Source of the DNA: Cichorium intybus
Taxonomy: Eukaryota; Streptophyta; Magnoliopsida; Asterales; Asteraceae
Assembly: GCA_023525715.1 (NCBI GenBank)
Contig: CM042010.1
Coordinates: forward strand, 158,597,907-158,661,906
Length of the DNA stretch: 64,000 nt
Direction: 5' to 3'
The stretch's first letter is position 1. Each line of letters opens with the position of its first letter. The notes under the pieces are model-generated. The model was not told the origin of the DNA and searched no databases. It saw nothing but the letters and a program-made list of their open reading frames with translations. Below, in pieces: positions 1-10,271 of this stretch. The position numbers and the translations under genes are program-made.

Positions 1-323
1 GAGGGCTTTTGAAGTTGAAACTTGATGCTAGGCCTATCCGTTTGGTATCCAATTGATACCATAAGGTTAATATGATATGAAAACATGAAAAATGAGTCTA
101 AATTGTATATGTGACTTTCCAAGGGTATAATGGTCAACAAAATGTCATTTAAATGACAATAAGAACAATTAAAAGGATATGCTAAGGGATGAATATCACA
201 AAAATATTGTGATAAGAGTCTATTAGAACATAACAAAGTGGTCCTTACATGTTAAAATATAACATGTTATTAATAAAATGTGAATAAACTTTCTAGGTAC
301 TTAAGGAGTAAAAGATCAATGAA
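1..323 (+). repeat. Left part of an older Ty3-type LTR split by a later insertion
   Basis: This stretch is joined to 8967-10271 once the complete retrotransposon 324-8966 is removed; the junction carries the 5-bp duplication ATGAA (319-323 and 8967-8971). No coding frame is visible. The right-hand part has LTR 3'-end features, so this is inferred to be upstream sequence of the same LTR, which begins before the window. Confidence 0.55.
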
Positions 324-554
324 TGTAACGCCAAAACTTGTATTTATTATATAATTATAATAAAAGGGCAAAATGGTCATTTTACCTCAAAAGGGTAATT
401 TGGTCATTTGGGCAAAAAAGGACTTGTTATGTAATAATATTTTAAGTCTTGGACTTAAAATGTTATAAAAGTTGATCATTTGTCATAAATTGTGTTATTT
501 GTGGCAAAACTTTGAAAAATGCAACTTCAAGGACCAAAGTGCAATTTCTGGAAG

Positions 555-562
555 TATATAAG
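555..562 (+). promoter_or_regulatory. Candidate LTR TATA box
   Basis: TATATAAG in the 5' LTR, about 1.8 kb upstream of the gag start; the same box is at 7294-7301 in the 3' LTR. It is the best TATA candidate in this part of the LTR, but the transcription start cannot be fixed from sequence alone. Confidence 0.4.
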
Positions 563-1639
563 TGAGACTTGTGTGCAGAATTTTGGGAGTTACGGGAACT
601 TCTTGTGGCTGATTTTCTGCAGAGAATTGGAAGGTTTCTTGAAGGTTTGAAGATTGGATTGTGATCCTTGGCTAAAAAGGGCATAATTGGAAGAATTGAG
701 GTAAGTTTCTTCATGTTCTTGATTGTTCATCTTGATGAGTTGAGTAGGACTTGCAAACTGAAATTTCAGCCATGATCATGGGGTTAAAATGATGAAATAC
801 TTCCATTAAGTCCTTATAACAAAGACCTAACTCAATCCAATGGAAGTAGGATGCTATAAATGGTAAAATTGAAGATTTGGGGTTGTTAGAAATAAGAACC
901 CTAATTCTTTGTGTGATTGATTTAGAGTGTTCTGGGGGTTAAAAACCTTGTTAAAATGTAAGGTTTTAGCCTAGGAACAAACCCCAAACAACTAAAAACG
1001 AAATCAAGGACTTAAGGGACGAAATCTGCAAGCTACAGTGCAAAAATCGCGACTGGCCAGGGGGCCTGCCCAGGCGACAGGCGCGGTGCGCCCAGGAGCC
1101 AGGCGGGGCGCGCCCAGGCGCAGTGCGCCCTGACCCTGGCGCAGTGCGCCTCCAAGGCAGTGCCAGGCAGGAACTTTGAAACGCTAACTTTTGCGTTGCT
1201 TGTCCGATTAAGCCCAAATTTGAAACATAGGTGTATTATGGTCTGAAAAGTTTGGGAAAATTTTTAGATTGAGTTTCCGACCCCTCGGGGGCACTGTAGA
1301 CCGATCCGAATGTCCCGGTGAATAGTGAAATTCACATAAAGTTAGTAAACGGAAAGTTTATTAACTAGGCATTGTTTATAACATTATTTTATTGAACTCT
1401 AGTGTATTAGAGTTAATTGAAAGGGTTATTAACCTATAATCATTGTGGAAATAAATGGAATTATAGGTACGGGACAAAATCCTACGGATTTTATTTCAAG
1501 GCAAGGGACAACGAACGCTAGCTGTAGCAAACCTTCAGGTGAGTAATCTCACTCGTATTTGATGTGATATATGATTGTTGAGCAGCTGCGGATTGAAAAT
1601 AGTTTTGGGGACGAAAAATGACAGATATTTGATTTGATA

Positions 1640-1880
1640 TGACAATACCAGATAAGCCGTGAGTCTTTAATAGACAAGAACGGAGCTGTGAGTCGAATCT
1701 TTATTGACAATACCGGAACCAGCCGTGAGTCAATAAAAAAAATAAATAGACAATACCGGGACCAGCCGTGAGTCTAGGCAACAGCGGGCTAACCCGTGAG
1801 CCATATTGAAACTTATATAGACAAGACCGGAACCAGCCGTGAGTCTAGGCAACAGCGGGATTTTCCCGTGAGCCATGTTT
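1640..1880 (+). repeat. Diverged repeat cluster inside the LTR
   Basis: About five spaced copies of a unit that begins GACAA-ACCGG and ends CAGCCGTGAGTC, plus two copies of GGCAACAGCGGG followed by CCCGTGAGCC. Each unit can fold on itself because GACTCACGGC is partly complementary to its start. The same cluster is at about 8379-8619 in the 3' LTR. It may be a regulatory or structured RNA segment; no function is known to me. Confidence 0.75.
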
Positions 1881-2230
1881 GTTTTCGTATTGTATGAAAT
1901 TACATACTTGACTTTGTATAGAGAATTTTATTCTTATACCTGTAGTATTTGATTACTCGCTGGGCTTTATAGCTCATAGTTTATGTGATATGTCCCTGCA
2001 GGTGAGCGTGATCCCGCGAAGGGAAAAGATAAAGTCCGTGACTGAGGACTTAGTGACTGAAGTGACAGCCCGGCTTAAAGATGTATAATATTATGTATTG
2101 TACTTTGTGATACACTTGTACTCGTATTGTATTAACTAATACCCCTACTTGTATTTTGATTGTAAAATGTTTGGTTTGAAAAACAAAAATTTTTGGGGTG
2201 TTTTTGGTTAATAAGTCGGGTGTTACAAGT

Positions 2231-2243
2231 TGGTATCAGAGCC
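2231..2243 (+). other. Primer-binding site, initiator tRNA-Met type
   Basis: TGGTATCAGAGCC, complementary to the 3' end of plant initiator tRNA-Met, starts three bases after the 5' LTR. It is the site where minus-strand cDNA synthesis is primed. Confidence 0.93.
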
Positions 2244-2382
2244 GTGGTTTAAGTGAACTAGGTGTCTTAGATTAGATCCCTGGACTTAAACCTTGAGAGA
2301 AACACAGAAAATTGGACTGTTAGATATATATATAAGTTTGTTATTATATATGTAATCTAACGGTTTGTTGAAATCTTGAAGT

Positions 2383-5300
2383 ATGAGAAATACACGAAGC
2401 AATCCTACTGGTGTGAATTCACGTGGAACTGCAAGAAGCGGACCAGCTAGGTCACGTGGAAGTGCAAGAAGCGGACCAGCTAGGTCACGAGGCTCTGTTG
2501 GGCGAAGAGCACCAGCAAGAGAACCGGTGGGACAAAATCCACCTGATATACGAGCCATTGTGGAAGAAGTGGTTAGGCAGATGATGCCTGTATTATCGAA
2601 CAACCCTCACCCGAGTGGCAATCCCAACCCAAGTGCAAATCCGGATCCTACTGAGGAAGCTGCAAAAAGTGTTCATGATGGGCAGCCAGAAAATGAAAGC
2701 CAAGGAGAAAGTCGAGCCCGGGCAGTAAAGGAAACACAAGGTGGGGAAGCCTCTGCAAGGAAAGTCGGGTGTACGTATAAATCTTTCCTTGGTTGTAAAC
2801 CAAAGGAATTTTCGGGGACAGATGATCCAGTCAAAGCTATGGAATGGATCATGCATATGGAAAAGGTGTTCCGCGTAAGCAAGTGTGCGGATGAAGATAA
2901 AGTGGAATTTGCCACGAACCAACTTACAAGTGGCGCATTACATTGGTGGCAAACCTACTATAGATCACTGGATCTTGATTCGTCCCAATCGATACTTTGG
3001 GAACAATTCAAGACAAAGTTCAATGAAGAATATTGCTCGGAGGTAGCTGTTCAGAAGTTGGAAGATGAATTCCTGCATCTGGAACAGGGTTCCCGATCTG
3101 TACAAGAATATACTCTTAGCTTTCTGGAGAAAGCTAGGTTTGCGGAGCACCACATTTACATTGAAAAGAGAAAGATTGACAAGTATGTTCGAGGACTGAC
3201 AACCCGAATTAGAGAGGTTGTGCAACCGTTGAAATTAACAAATTTTCGACAAGTGGTGGATCGAGCTACGGAACGAGAAACAGAACTGAAGAGACAGGAA
3301 GATGAAAAGAAAGTCTTGGAAACAAAACGAAAGGCGGAAGACCAAGGTTGGACGCCTCAGAAAAAGTTACAACAATCCGGGTCTAGGGGAAAAGGCCAGA
3401 GGGACGAAGGAAAGTGGTGCGAAAAATGTAGAAAACGGCACACGGGCAGTTGTCGCAGCGATATAGGGTCGCTTATCTGCCGAAATTGTGGAAAAACGGG
3501 TCATACTATACGGGACTGTCGGGCGGACCGTAGGTGTTTCCAATGCGGGGCTACGGATCATATTCGACTGAACTGTCCCCAACTGAAATCTGGGGTGTAT
3601 AGCGAAAGGCCCAGGGATGATCAAGTGGGAAAGAAAGAAGAGCAGAAGAACAGGGGACGACCGGTGGCCTCACGAGCTTTTCAGATGACCGTGGAGGAAG
3701 CCCGTGAGAAGACCGATGTAGTGACAGGTATTTTCACTCTCAATACCATACCTGTATATGTTATTTTTGATCCGGGAGCCACCCACTGTTTTGTATCGGA
3801 ATCTTTATTGCCTCGCCTGAATGTACCTTTAACACCGATGGATGAAAGCTTAGAAGTAGCTATAGCAGACGGTCGATATGTCTGGGTTTCTGAACATATG
3901 GAAGGTTGTCAGCTTAAAATCTACGGGACCGTTTTCCCTATAGATTTGAAGCCGATGACTACCAACGAATTTGGAGTAATTGTGGTAATGGATTGGTTAG
4001 CGACCAATTATGCTAACGTGGATTGCAGAAATAAAAGTGTTACAGTGTTATCACCGGAAGGGGAATGGATGAAAATTCAAGGTGAACGACCTCGGTTGAG
4101 AATGCCAGTCATCTCTTTTGCTCAAGCCCGAAGCTGTGTCAGTAAAGGAGGGATGTCATATCTAGCTTATGTGTCGGTGGCTCAACCGATTAAAGTGGGA
4201 GTAGCAAATGTGAATGTGGTGAATGAGTTCCCAGATGTGTTTCCAGATGAACTTCCAGGGTTACCGCCAGATCGACAGGTTGAGTTCACGATTGAACTGA
4301 TTCCGGGAGCTGCACCTGTTGCCCGAGCTCCATACCGTTTAGCACCTTCAGAGATGGTGGAACCGCGGAAGCAACTGGAAGAATTGTTAGACCGGGGTTT
4401 TATCAGACCGAGTACATCGCCTTGGGGAGCCCCTATTCTGTTTGTCAAGAAGAAGGATGGGTCAATGCGTATGTGTATTGACTATCGGGAACTAAACAAA
4501 ATCACGGTGAAGAACAAGTACCCGCTACCCAGAATAGACGACTTGTTTGACCAGCTGCAAGGCGCATCCTACTTTTCCAAGATTGATCTGAGGTCAGGAT
4601 ACCACCAGTTGAAGATAAGGGAGTCAGACATTCCGAAGACGGCATTCCGGACGAGATACGGTCATTACGAGTTTTTGGTGATGCCTTTTGGGTTAACCAA
4701 TGCTCCAGCCGTATTCATGGATCTTATGAACCGGGTGTGCCGGCCGTTCCTTGATACCTCGGTGATAGTGTTTATAGATGACATCTTGGTGTACTCGCGA
4801 AGCCAGGCCGAACATGAAGTACATCTGCGACAAGTATTGGAGTTGCTTCGCCGCGAAAAGCTGTATGCTAAATTCTCCAAGTGTGAGTTCTGGTTAAGAG
4901 AAGTCCAATTCCTTGGCCATGTAATCAATGCTGAAGGGGTGAAAGTAGATCCAGCAAAGATTGAAGCCGTGATGAAATGGGAACCGCCTAGAAGTCCCAC
5001 TGAAGTAAGAAGTTTTCTTGGATTGGCAGGCTACTACAGAAGATTTGTAGAGAATTTCTCCTCGATAGCTGTCCCGTTAACCAAGTTGACTAAGAAAGGT
5101 GAAAAATTTACTTGGGCTAAAGAGCAGCAAGAAGCATTCCAGAAACTGAAGCAAGCCTTATGTGAAGCGCCAGTGTTGGTACTACCTCAAAGCGGAGAAG
5201 AGTATGTGATCTACAGCGATGCTTCTAGAATTGGTCTTGGTTGTGTTCTGATGCAGAAAGGTCGGGTCATAGCTTATGCGTCCCGCCAATTGAAAGATGC

Positions 5301-7026
5301 TGAGAAGAAATATCCAGTCCATGATCTGGAATTAGCTGCGGTGATTTTAGCATTGAAGCTGTGGAGGCATTATTTATACGGTGTAAAATTTGTCATTTAC
5401 ACGGATCACAAGAGCCTGAAGTACCTCTTCGACCAGAAAGAGCTCAGCATGAGACAACAAAGGTGGATGGACCTGTTGAAAGACTTTGATTGTGAAATTC
5501 AGTACCACCCTGGCAAGGCAAATGTGGTGGCAGATGCTTTAAGCCGAAAAGAAGCTCCTCTAAAAGTTACATCCGCGTGTATGGGTGTAGTGAGCCGATT
5601 ACCAGGATTGATTCGTTTGGCACAAGAGGAAGCGTGTAAGCCGGAGAATGTAAAAAGTGAAAGAATGGTTGGATACTTGAAGCATCTAGAAGAGAATACT
5701 CAGAAATTGAAGACCTTTAGAGGCCGAATATGGGTCCCAAAACAAGGAGAAGCGCGGAATTTACTTCTAGAAGATAGCCATTATAGCCGATATGCAGTTC
5801 ATCCGGGCAGTACCAAGATGTATCGGACGTTAAAACCGATGTATTGGTGGCCTGGAATGAAAAGGGACATTGGAAGATATGTAGAAAAATGTTTGACTTG
5901 TTTGCAAGTTAAGTCAAACCATCAGAAACCGTATGGGGAAATACAGCCATTGCCGATTCCGGAGAAGAAATGGGACCATATTACTATGGATTTCGTGACA
6001 AAGTTGCCGCGGACGCCGCGAGGTTATGATTCTATATGGGTGATTGTGGATCGATTGACCAAATCGGCACAATTTATACCATATAAGGAAAAGTACAGAG
6101 TAGATCAACTGGCTAAAATCTACATTGATGAAGTATTTTGTCGGCATGGAGTACCAGCATCGATTGTGTCGGACAGAGACAGCAGATTTACTTCCCATTT
6201 TTGGCAAAGTCTTCAAGAGCAACTGGGGACGAAAGTACTTATGAGTACCGCATATCACCCGCAGACTGATGGCCAAAGTGAAAGAACGATCCGAACTTTG
6301 GAAGATATGTTGAGGACTTGTGTCATAGACTTCGGTGGAAGCTGGGAAGATCATTTACCTTTAGTGGAATTCGCGTACAATAACAGCTATCATTCCAGCA
6401 TTCAGATGGCCCCGTATGAAGCTTTGTATGGAGCACCGTGCCGTACTCCGACCTGCTGGACTGAAGTTGGGGAAAAGCCGTTGGCTGGACCCGAAATTGT
6501 TGCCCAGACTGAAGAAAAGATCAAACTGATACGTGAAAACTTGAAGGTAGCTCAGAATAGACAGAAGCAGTACGCAGACAGACGGGTGAAACCAATAGAG
6601 TTCCAAGTGGGAGACATGGTAATGCTCAAAGTATCCCCTTGGAAGGGCTTAATTCGTTTTGGGAAGAAAGGAAAGTTGAGTCCTCGCTTCATTGGACCTT
6701 TCCGTATATCCCAAAGAGTTGGAGCTGTGGCGTATAGATTGGATTTACCTGATGAACTTCATGGTATACATGATGTATTCCATGTGTCCCACTTGAGGAA
6801 GACGTTGTTTGATAAATCTCAACAAGTACCTCTCGCTGAAATCGAGGTGGATGAAAAGCTGAGATACTCGGAGCAACCCGAGCGGGTGCTAGACCGCAAG
6901 ACAAGACAGCTCAGAAACAAGAAGATCAGTATGGTGAAAGTCCTTTGGCGTCATCACAAAGGTTCCGACATGACGTGGGAAACCGAAAGTGAGATGAGGG
7001 AGAAATATCCTCAACTTTTTGTATGA
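2383..7026 (+). CDS. Gag-Pol polyprotein of the chromovirus retrotransposon
   Basis: One 1547-residue frame. Gag is N-terminal, with an Arg/Ser/Gly/Pro-rich start holding two copies of ARSGPARSRGS, a capsid-like region (about 140-300) and cysteine motifs: C-x2-C-x3-H-x3-C at 346-357 and two classic zinc knuckles at 366-379 and 385-398. The protease motif at 463-468 reads DPGATH instead of the usual D-S/T-G. Reverse transcriptase carries FIDD at 797-800. RNase H includes D946 and D1008. Integrase has the HHCC finger (H1133, H1140, C1170, C1173) and a D1203, D1264, E1300 triad with 35 residues between the last two. A chromodomain (about 1500-1547, with aromatic residues W-x-HH and MTWE) ends the protein and probably directs insertion to heterochromatin. 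There are no stops or frameshifts. The only oddity is the protease Pro, which could impair processing. Confidence 0.96.
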   Translation: MRNTRSNPTGVNSRGTARSGPARSRGSARSGPARSRGSVGRRAPAREPVGQNPPDIRAIVEEVVRQMMPVLSNNPHPSGNPNPSANPDPTEEAAKSVHDGQPENESQGESRARAVKETQGGEASARKVGCTYKSFLGCKPKEFSGTDDPVKAMEWIMHMEKVFRVSKCADEDKVEFATNQLTSGALHWWQTYYRSLDLDSSQSILWEQFKTKFNEEYCSEVAVQKLEDEFLHLEQGSRSVQEYTLSFLEKARFAEHHIYIEKRKIDKYVRGLTTRIREVVQPLKLTNFRQVVDRATERETELKRQEDEKKVLETKRKAEDQGWTPQKKLQQSGSRGKGQRDEGKWCEKCRKRHTGSCRSDIGSLICRNCGKTGHTIRDCRADRRCFQCGATDHIRLNCPQLKSGVYSERPRDDQVGKKEEQKNRGRPVASRAFQMTVEEAREKTDVVTGIFTLNTIPVYVIFDPGATHCFVSESLLPRLNVPLTPMDESLEVAIADGRYVWVSEHMEGCQLKIYGTVFPIDLKPMTTNEFGVIVVMDWLATNYANVDCRNKSVTVLSPEGEWMKIQGERPRLRMPVISFAQARSCVSKGGMSYLAYVSVAQPIKVGVANVNVVNEFPDVFPDELPGLPPDRQVEFTIELIPGAAPVARAPYRLAPSEMVEPRKQLEELLDRGFIRPSTSPWGAPILFVKKKDGSMRMCIDYRELNKITVKNKYPLPRIDDLFDQLQGASYFSKIDLRSGYHQLKIRESDIPKTAFRTRYGHYEFLVMPFGLTNAPAVFMDLMNRVCRPFLDTSVIVFIDDILVYSRSQAEHEVHLRQVLELLRREKLYAKFSKCEFWLREVQFLGHVINAEGVKVDPAKIEAVMKWEPPRSPTEVRSFLGLAGYYRRFVENFSSIAVPLTKLTKKGEKFTWAKEQQEAFQKLKQALCEAPVLVLPQSGEEYVIYSDASRIGLGCVLMQKGRVIAYASRQLKDAEKKYPVHDLELAAVILALKLWRHYLYGVKFVIYTDHKSLKYLFDQKELSMRQQRWMDLLKDFDCEIQYHPGKANVVADALSRKEAPLKVTSACMGVVSRLPGLIRLAQEEACKPENVKSERMVGYLKHLEENTQKLKTFRGRIWVPKQGEARNLLLEDSHYSRYAVHPGSTKMYRTLKPMYWWPGMKRDIGRYVEKCLTCLQVKSNHQKPYGEIQPLPIPEKKWDHITMDFVTKLPRTPRGYDSIWVIVDRLTKSAQFIPYKEKYRVDQLAKIYIDEVFCRHGVPASIVSDRDSRFTSHFWQSLQEQLGTKVLMSTAYHPQTDGQSERTIRTLEDMLRTCVIDFGGSWEDHLPLVEFAYNNSYHSSIQMAPYEALYGAPCRTPTCWTEVGEKPLAGPEIVAQTEEKIKLIRENLKVAQNRQKQYADRRVKPIEFQVGDMVMLKVSPWKGLIRFGKKGKLSPRFIGPFRISQRVGAVAYRLDLPDELHGIHDVFHVSHLRKTLFDKSQQVPLAEIEVDEKLRYSEQPERVLDRKTRQLRNKKISMVKVLWRHHKGSDMTWETESEMREKYPQLFV

Positions 7027-7046
7027 TTTCGGGGACGAAATCTCTT

Positions 7047-7060
7047 AAAGGAGGGGAGAA
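7047..7060 (+). other. Polypurine tract
   Basis: AAAGGAGGGGAGAA, all purine, ends two bases before the 3' LTR. It is the expected plus-strand primer of reverse transcription. Confidence 0.9.
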
Positions 7061-7062
7061 TT

Positions 7063-8966
7063 TGTAACGCCAAAACTTGTATTTATTATATAATTATAAT
7101 AAAAGGGCAAAATGGTCATTTTACCTCAAAAGGGTAATTTGGTCATTTGGGCAAAAAAGGACTTGTTATGTAATAATATTTTAAGTCTTGGACTTAAAAT
7201 GTTATAAAAGTTGATCATTTGTCATAAATTGTGTTATTTGTGGCAAAACTTTGAAAAATGCAACTTCAAGGACCAAAGTGCAATTTCTGGAAGTATATAA
7301 GTGAGACTTGTGTGCAGAATTTTGGGAGTTACGGGAACTTCTTGTGGCTGATTTTCTGCAGAGAATTGGAAGGTTTCTTGAAGGTTTGAAGATTGGATTG
7401 TGATCCTTGGCTAAAAAGGGCATAATTGGAAGAATTGAGGTAAGTTTCTTCATGTTCTTGATTGTTCATCTTGATGAGTTGAGTAGGACTTGCAAACTGA
7501 AATTTCAGCCATGATCATGGGGTTAAAATGATGAAATACTTCCATTAAGTCCTTATAACAAAGACCTAACTCAATCCAATGGAAGTAGGATGCTATAAAT
7601 GGTAAAATTGAAGATTTGGGGTTGTTAGAAATAAGAACCCTAATTCTTTGTGTGATTGATTTAGAGTGTTCTGGGGGTTAAAAACCTTGTTAAAATGTAA
7701 GGTTTTAGCCTAGGAACAAACCCCAAACAACTAAAAACGAAATCAAGGACTTAAGGGACGAAATCTGCAAGCTACAGTGCAAAAATCGCGACTGGCCAGG
7801 GGGCCTGCCCAGGCGACAGGCGCGGTGCGCCCAGGAGCCAGGCGGGGCGCGCCCAGGCGCAGTGCGCCCTGACCCTGGCGCAGTGCGCCTCCAAGGCAGT
7901 GCCAGGCAGGAACTTTGAAACGCTAACTTTTGCGTTGCTTGTCCGATTAAGCCCAAATTTGAAACATAGGTGTATTATGGTCTGAAAAGTTTGGGAAAAT
8001 TTTTAGATTGAGTTTCCGACCCCTCGGGGGCACTGTAGACCGATCCGAATGTCCCGGTGAATAGTGAAATTCACATAAAGTTAGTAAACGGAAAGTTTAT
8101 TAACTAGGCATTGTTTATAACATTATTTTATTGAACTCTAGTGTATTAGAGTTAATTGAAAGGGTTATTAACCTATAATCATTGTGGAAATAAATGGAAT
8201 TATAGGTACGGGACAAAATCCTACGGATTTTATTTCAAGGCAAGGGACAACGAACGCTAGCTGTAGCAAACCTTCAGGTGAGTAATCTCACTCGTATTTG
8301 ATGTGATATATGATTGTTGAGCAGCTGCGGATTGAAAATAGTTTTGGGGACGAAAAATGACAGATATTTGATTTGATATGACAATACCAGATAAGCCGTG
8401 AGTCTTTAATAGACAAGAACGGAGCTGTGAGTCGAATCTTTATTGACAATACCAGAACCAGCCGTGAGTCAATAAAAAAAATAAATAGACAATACCGGGA
8501 CCAGCCGTGAGTCTAGGCAACAGCGGGCTAACCCGTGAGCCATATTGAAACTTATATAGACAAGACCGGAACCAGCCGTGAGTCTAGGCAACAGCGGGAT
8601 TTTCCCGTGAGCCATGTTTGTTTTCGTATTGTATGAAATTACATACTTGACTTTGTATAGAGAATTTTATTCTTATACCTGTAGTATTTGATTACTCGCT
8701 GGGCTTTATAGCTCATAGTTTATGTGATATGTCCCTGCAGGTGAGCGTGATCCCGCGAAGGGAAAAGATAAAGTCCGTGACTGAGGACTTAGTGACTGAA
8801 GTGACAGCCCGGCTTAAAGATGTATAATATTATGTATTGTACTTTGTGATACACTTGTACTCGTATTGTATTAACTAATACCCCTACTTGTATTTTGATT
8901 GTAAAATGTTTGGTTTGAAAAACAAAAATTTTTGGGGTGTTTTTGGTTAATAAGTCGGGTGTTACA
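7063..8966 (+). repeat. 3' LTR
   Basis: 1904 bp, the same length as the 5' LTR. The one difference I could find is A8454 where the 5' copy has G1715. It is followed directly by the target duplication ATGAA (8967-8971). Confidence 0.96.
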
Positions 8967-10271
8967 ATGAATATGAGGGATGAGGAAGGGAATAGTCCTA
9001 GTTAGACTTCTCTAACTAGTCAAGGTGAGTGATATGTAGATTTTTGAGTACATAGCAAAAACAAGTTTTATACCGAATGTTTTGGAGTCAAAATGGTTTT
9101 ATGGAAATGGAAATTAAATGGTTTTATGGAAATGGAAAATGGTTTTATGGAAATGGAAATAGTTTTATAAACTAGTTGATATAATTTGTACAGTGTTGCA
9201 GAAATCGGTCTTGGCGGCCGATTAATCGGCGATTAATCGCTTGGCGGTCTTCAACCGATTACGATTAGGCCTAATCGGTCAGCTTAACGCTTTGCTGCAA
9301 AAATAGGTCAAATATCGGCCTTGGCGGCCGATTAATCGGTCTTGGCGGTCATTTTTTAATTTTTTTTAATTTTTTAATTTATTATTTATTTTCTTATTTT
9401 TAAATAACGACACAAACACTCTCTAATAACTAAATAAAACTAAAAAAATCAATATTATAGAATAAAAACAAACAAATGTATAATCTTTGATGTGTATCAT
9501 GGAATAAATGAATCAAACATTGCTATTTTGTTATATTTATATATTTTTAAATGAATTTATTTATAATTTAGGGTCACCGATTAATCCCCGACTAATCCTC
9601 GATTAATCCGATTAATCTTTTAACCTCACTCGACCGTCAAGCTACCGTCAAGCGATTTTTACAACCTTGAATTTGTATAAAAGACAAATGAGAAATGCAG
9701 GAAACCAATGAAGTGATTGAGCCGTGTTGGCATGATGAGATGTATCCGGATTAAGGACCACACAAGATGGTCAAAAGACACTATTGAGATGGTACCTCCC
9801 ATCGCGAAGTAGTTGTCTCAAGGGAACCTTGATGGATGAATTTGTTTTATCTATCAAGGGAGGGAGTAGCTACGGGGACGCTCGTAGGAACATATTGTTC
9901 AATGAAAGAATGCACGGGTGCGCTCGTGAAAGGATACCTATGGGTGTGCTCATAGGAAATTAAATAATATGAAAACTTGAAATGTTTGAAATATGAGAAA
10001 TTCTTTTGGGTTTAAAACCCATATTACTCACGAGACTTTATGTCGTACGTATTTTTTTAAAATGCTATGTACTCAGGTAACAAAGGGAAGAGATAGAAGA
10101 TGTCTTAGAGAAACATGAGTCCTAGTTTGACCAGAGTATGTACCTATTTCTTTAAATTATGGTGATGTATTGAGCTTGTGACATCCCAAATGAAAACTGA
10201 AAAAATTTTATGAGAAATTTTAGCATGTAAATTGTTTTATTAAAATGTTGTATATGGGACGGGGTGTCACA
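8967..10271 (+). repeat. Right part of the older Ty3-type LTR (solo or 3' LTR)
   Basis: Ends GGGGTGTCACA at 10271 after a GTGACATCCC word about 85 bases earlier, the same layout as the end of the intact element's LTR (GTGACAGCCC, then GGGTGTTACA). A segment near 9790-9860 (GGTACCTCCCATCGCGAAGT) is recognisably related to 22340-22400 in another LTR relic. No primer-binding site follows 10271, so this is a solo LTR or a 3' LTR. It also contains the hAT element 9191-9669. The left end is outside the window. Confidence 0.6.
9191..9669. mobile_element. Small non-autonomous hAT-type element (MITE)
   Basis: 479 bp with a perfect 8-bp target duplication AATTTGTA (9183-9190 and 9670-9677). The ends read CAGTGTTG... 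and ...CAACCTTG, imperfect inverted repeats with 12 of 16 matches. The interior repeats GATTAATCG and GGCGG words several times and has no coding frame. Confidence 0.85.

Larger units (their letters stand above)
324..2227 (+). repeat. 5' LTR
   Basis: 1904 bp, TG...CA ends. A TATATAAG box lies at 555-562, a candidate promoter core. A strongly GC-rich block (about 1045-1165) built from GCGCCCAGG-like words interrupts otherwise AT-rich sequence. A cluster of diverged repeats lies at about 1640-1880. Short minus-strand frames here are repeated exactly in the other LTR and are not genes. Confidence 0.96.
324..8966 (+). mobile_element. Complete Ty3/gypsy chromovirus-type LTR retrotransposon (Tekay/Del-like)
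   Basis: Two LTRs of 1904 bp (324-2227 and 7063-8966) bound an internal region with a primer-binding site, one uninterrupted gag-pol frame and a polypurine tract. The LTRs start TGTAAC and end GTTACA. The element is flanked by a perfect 5-bp target duplication, ATGAA. Reading the two LTRs side by side I found one difference, G1715 versus A8454, a CpG-type transition. All domains are in chromovirus order with a C-terminal chromodomain. The single frame, long LTRs and iMet primer site fit the Tekay (Del) clade; the clade call is by pattern, not by phylogeny. It appears structurally autonomous and recently inserted. Confidence 0.96.

Noticed and set aside
463..1217. Minus-strand 83-codon frames in the 5' LTR, repeated at 7202-7956
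   Set aside because: They lie in the LTR opposite the transcribed strand, start or stop at no coding boundary and occur twice only because the LTRs are identical.
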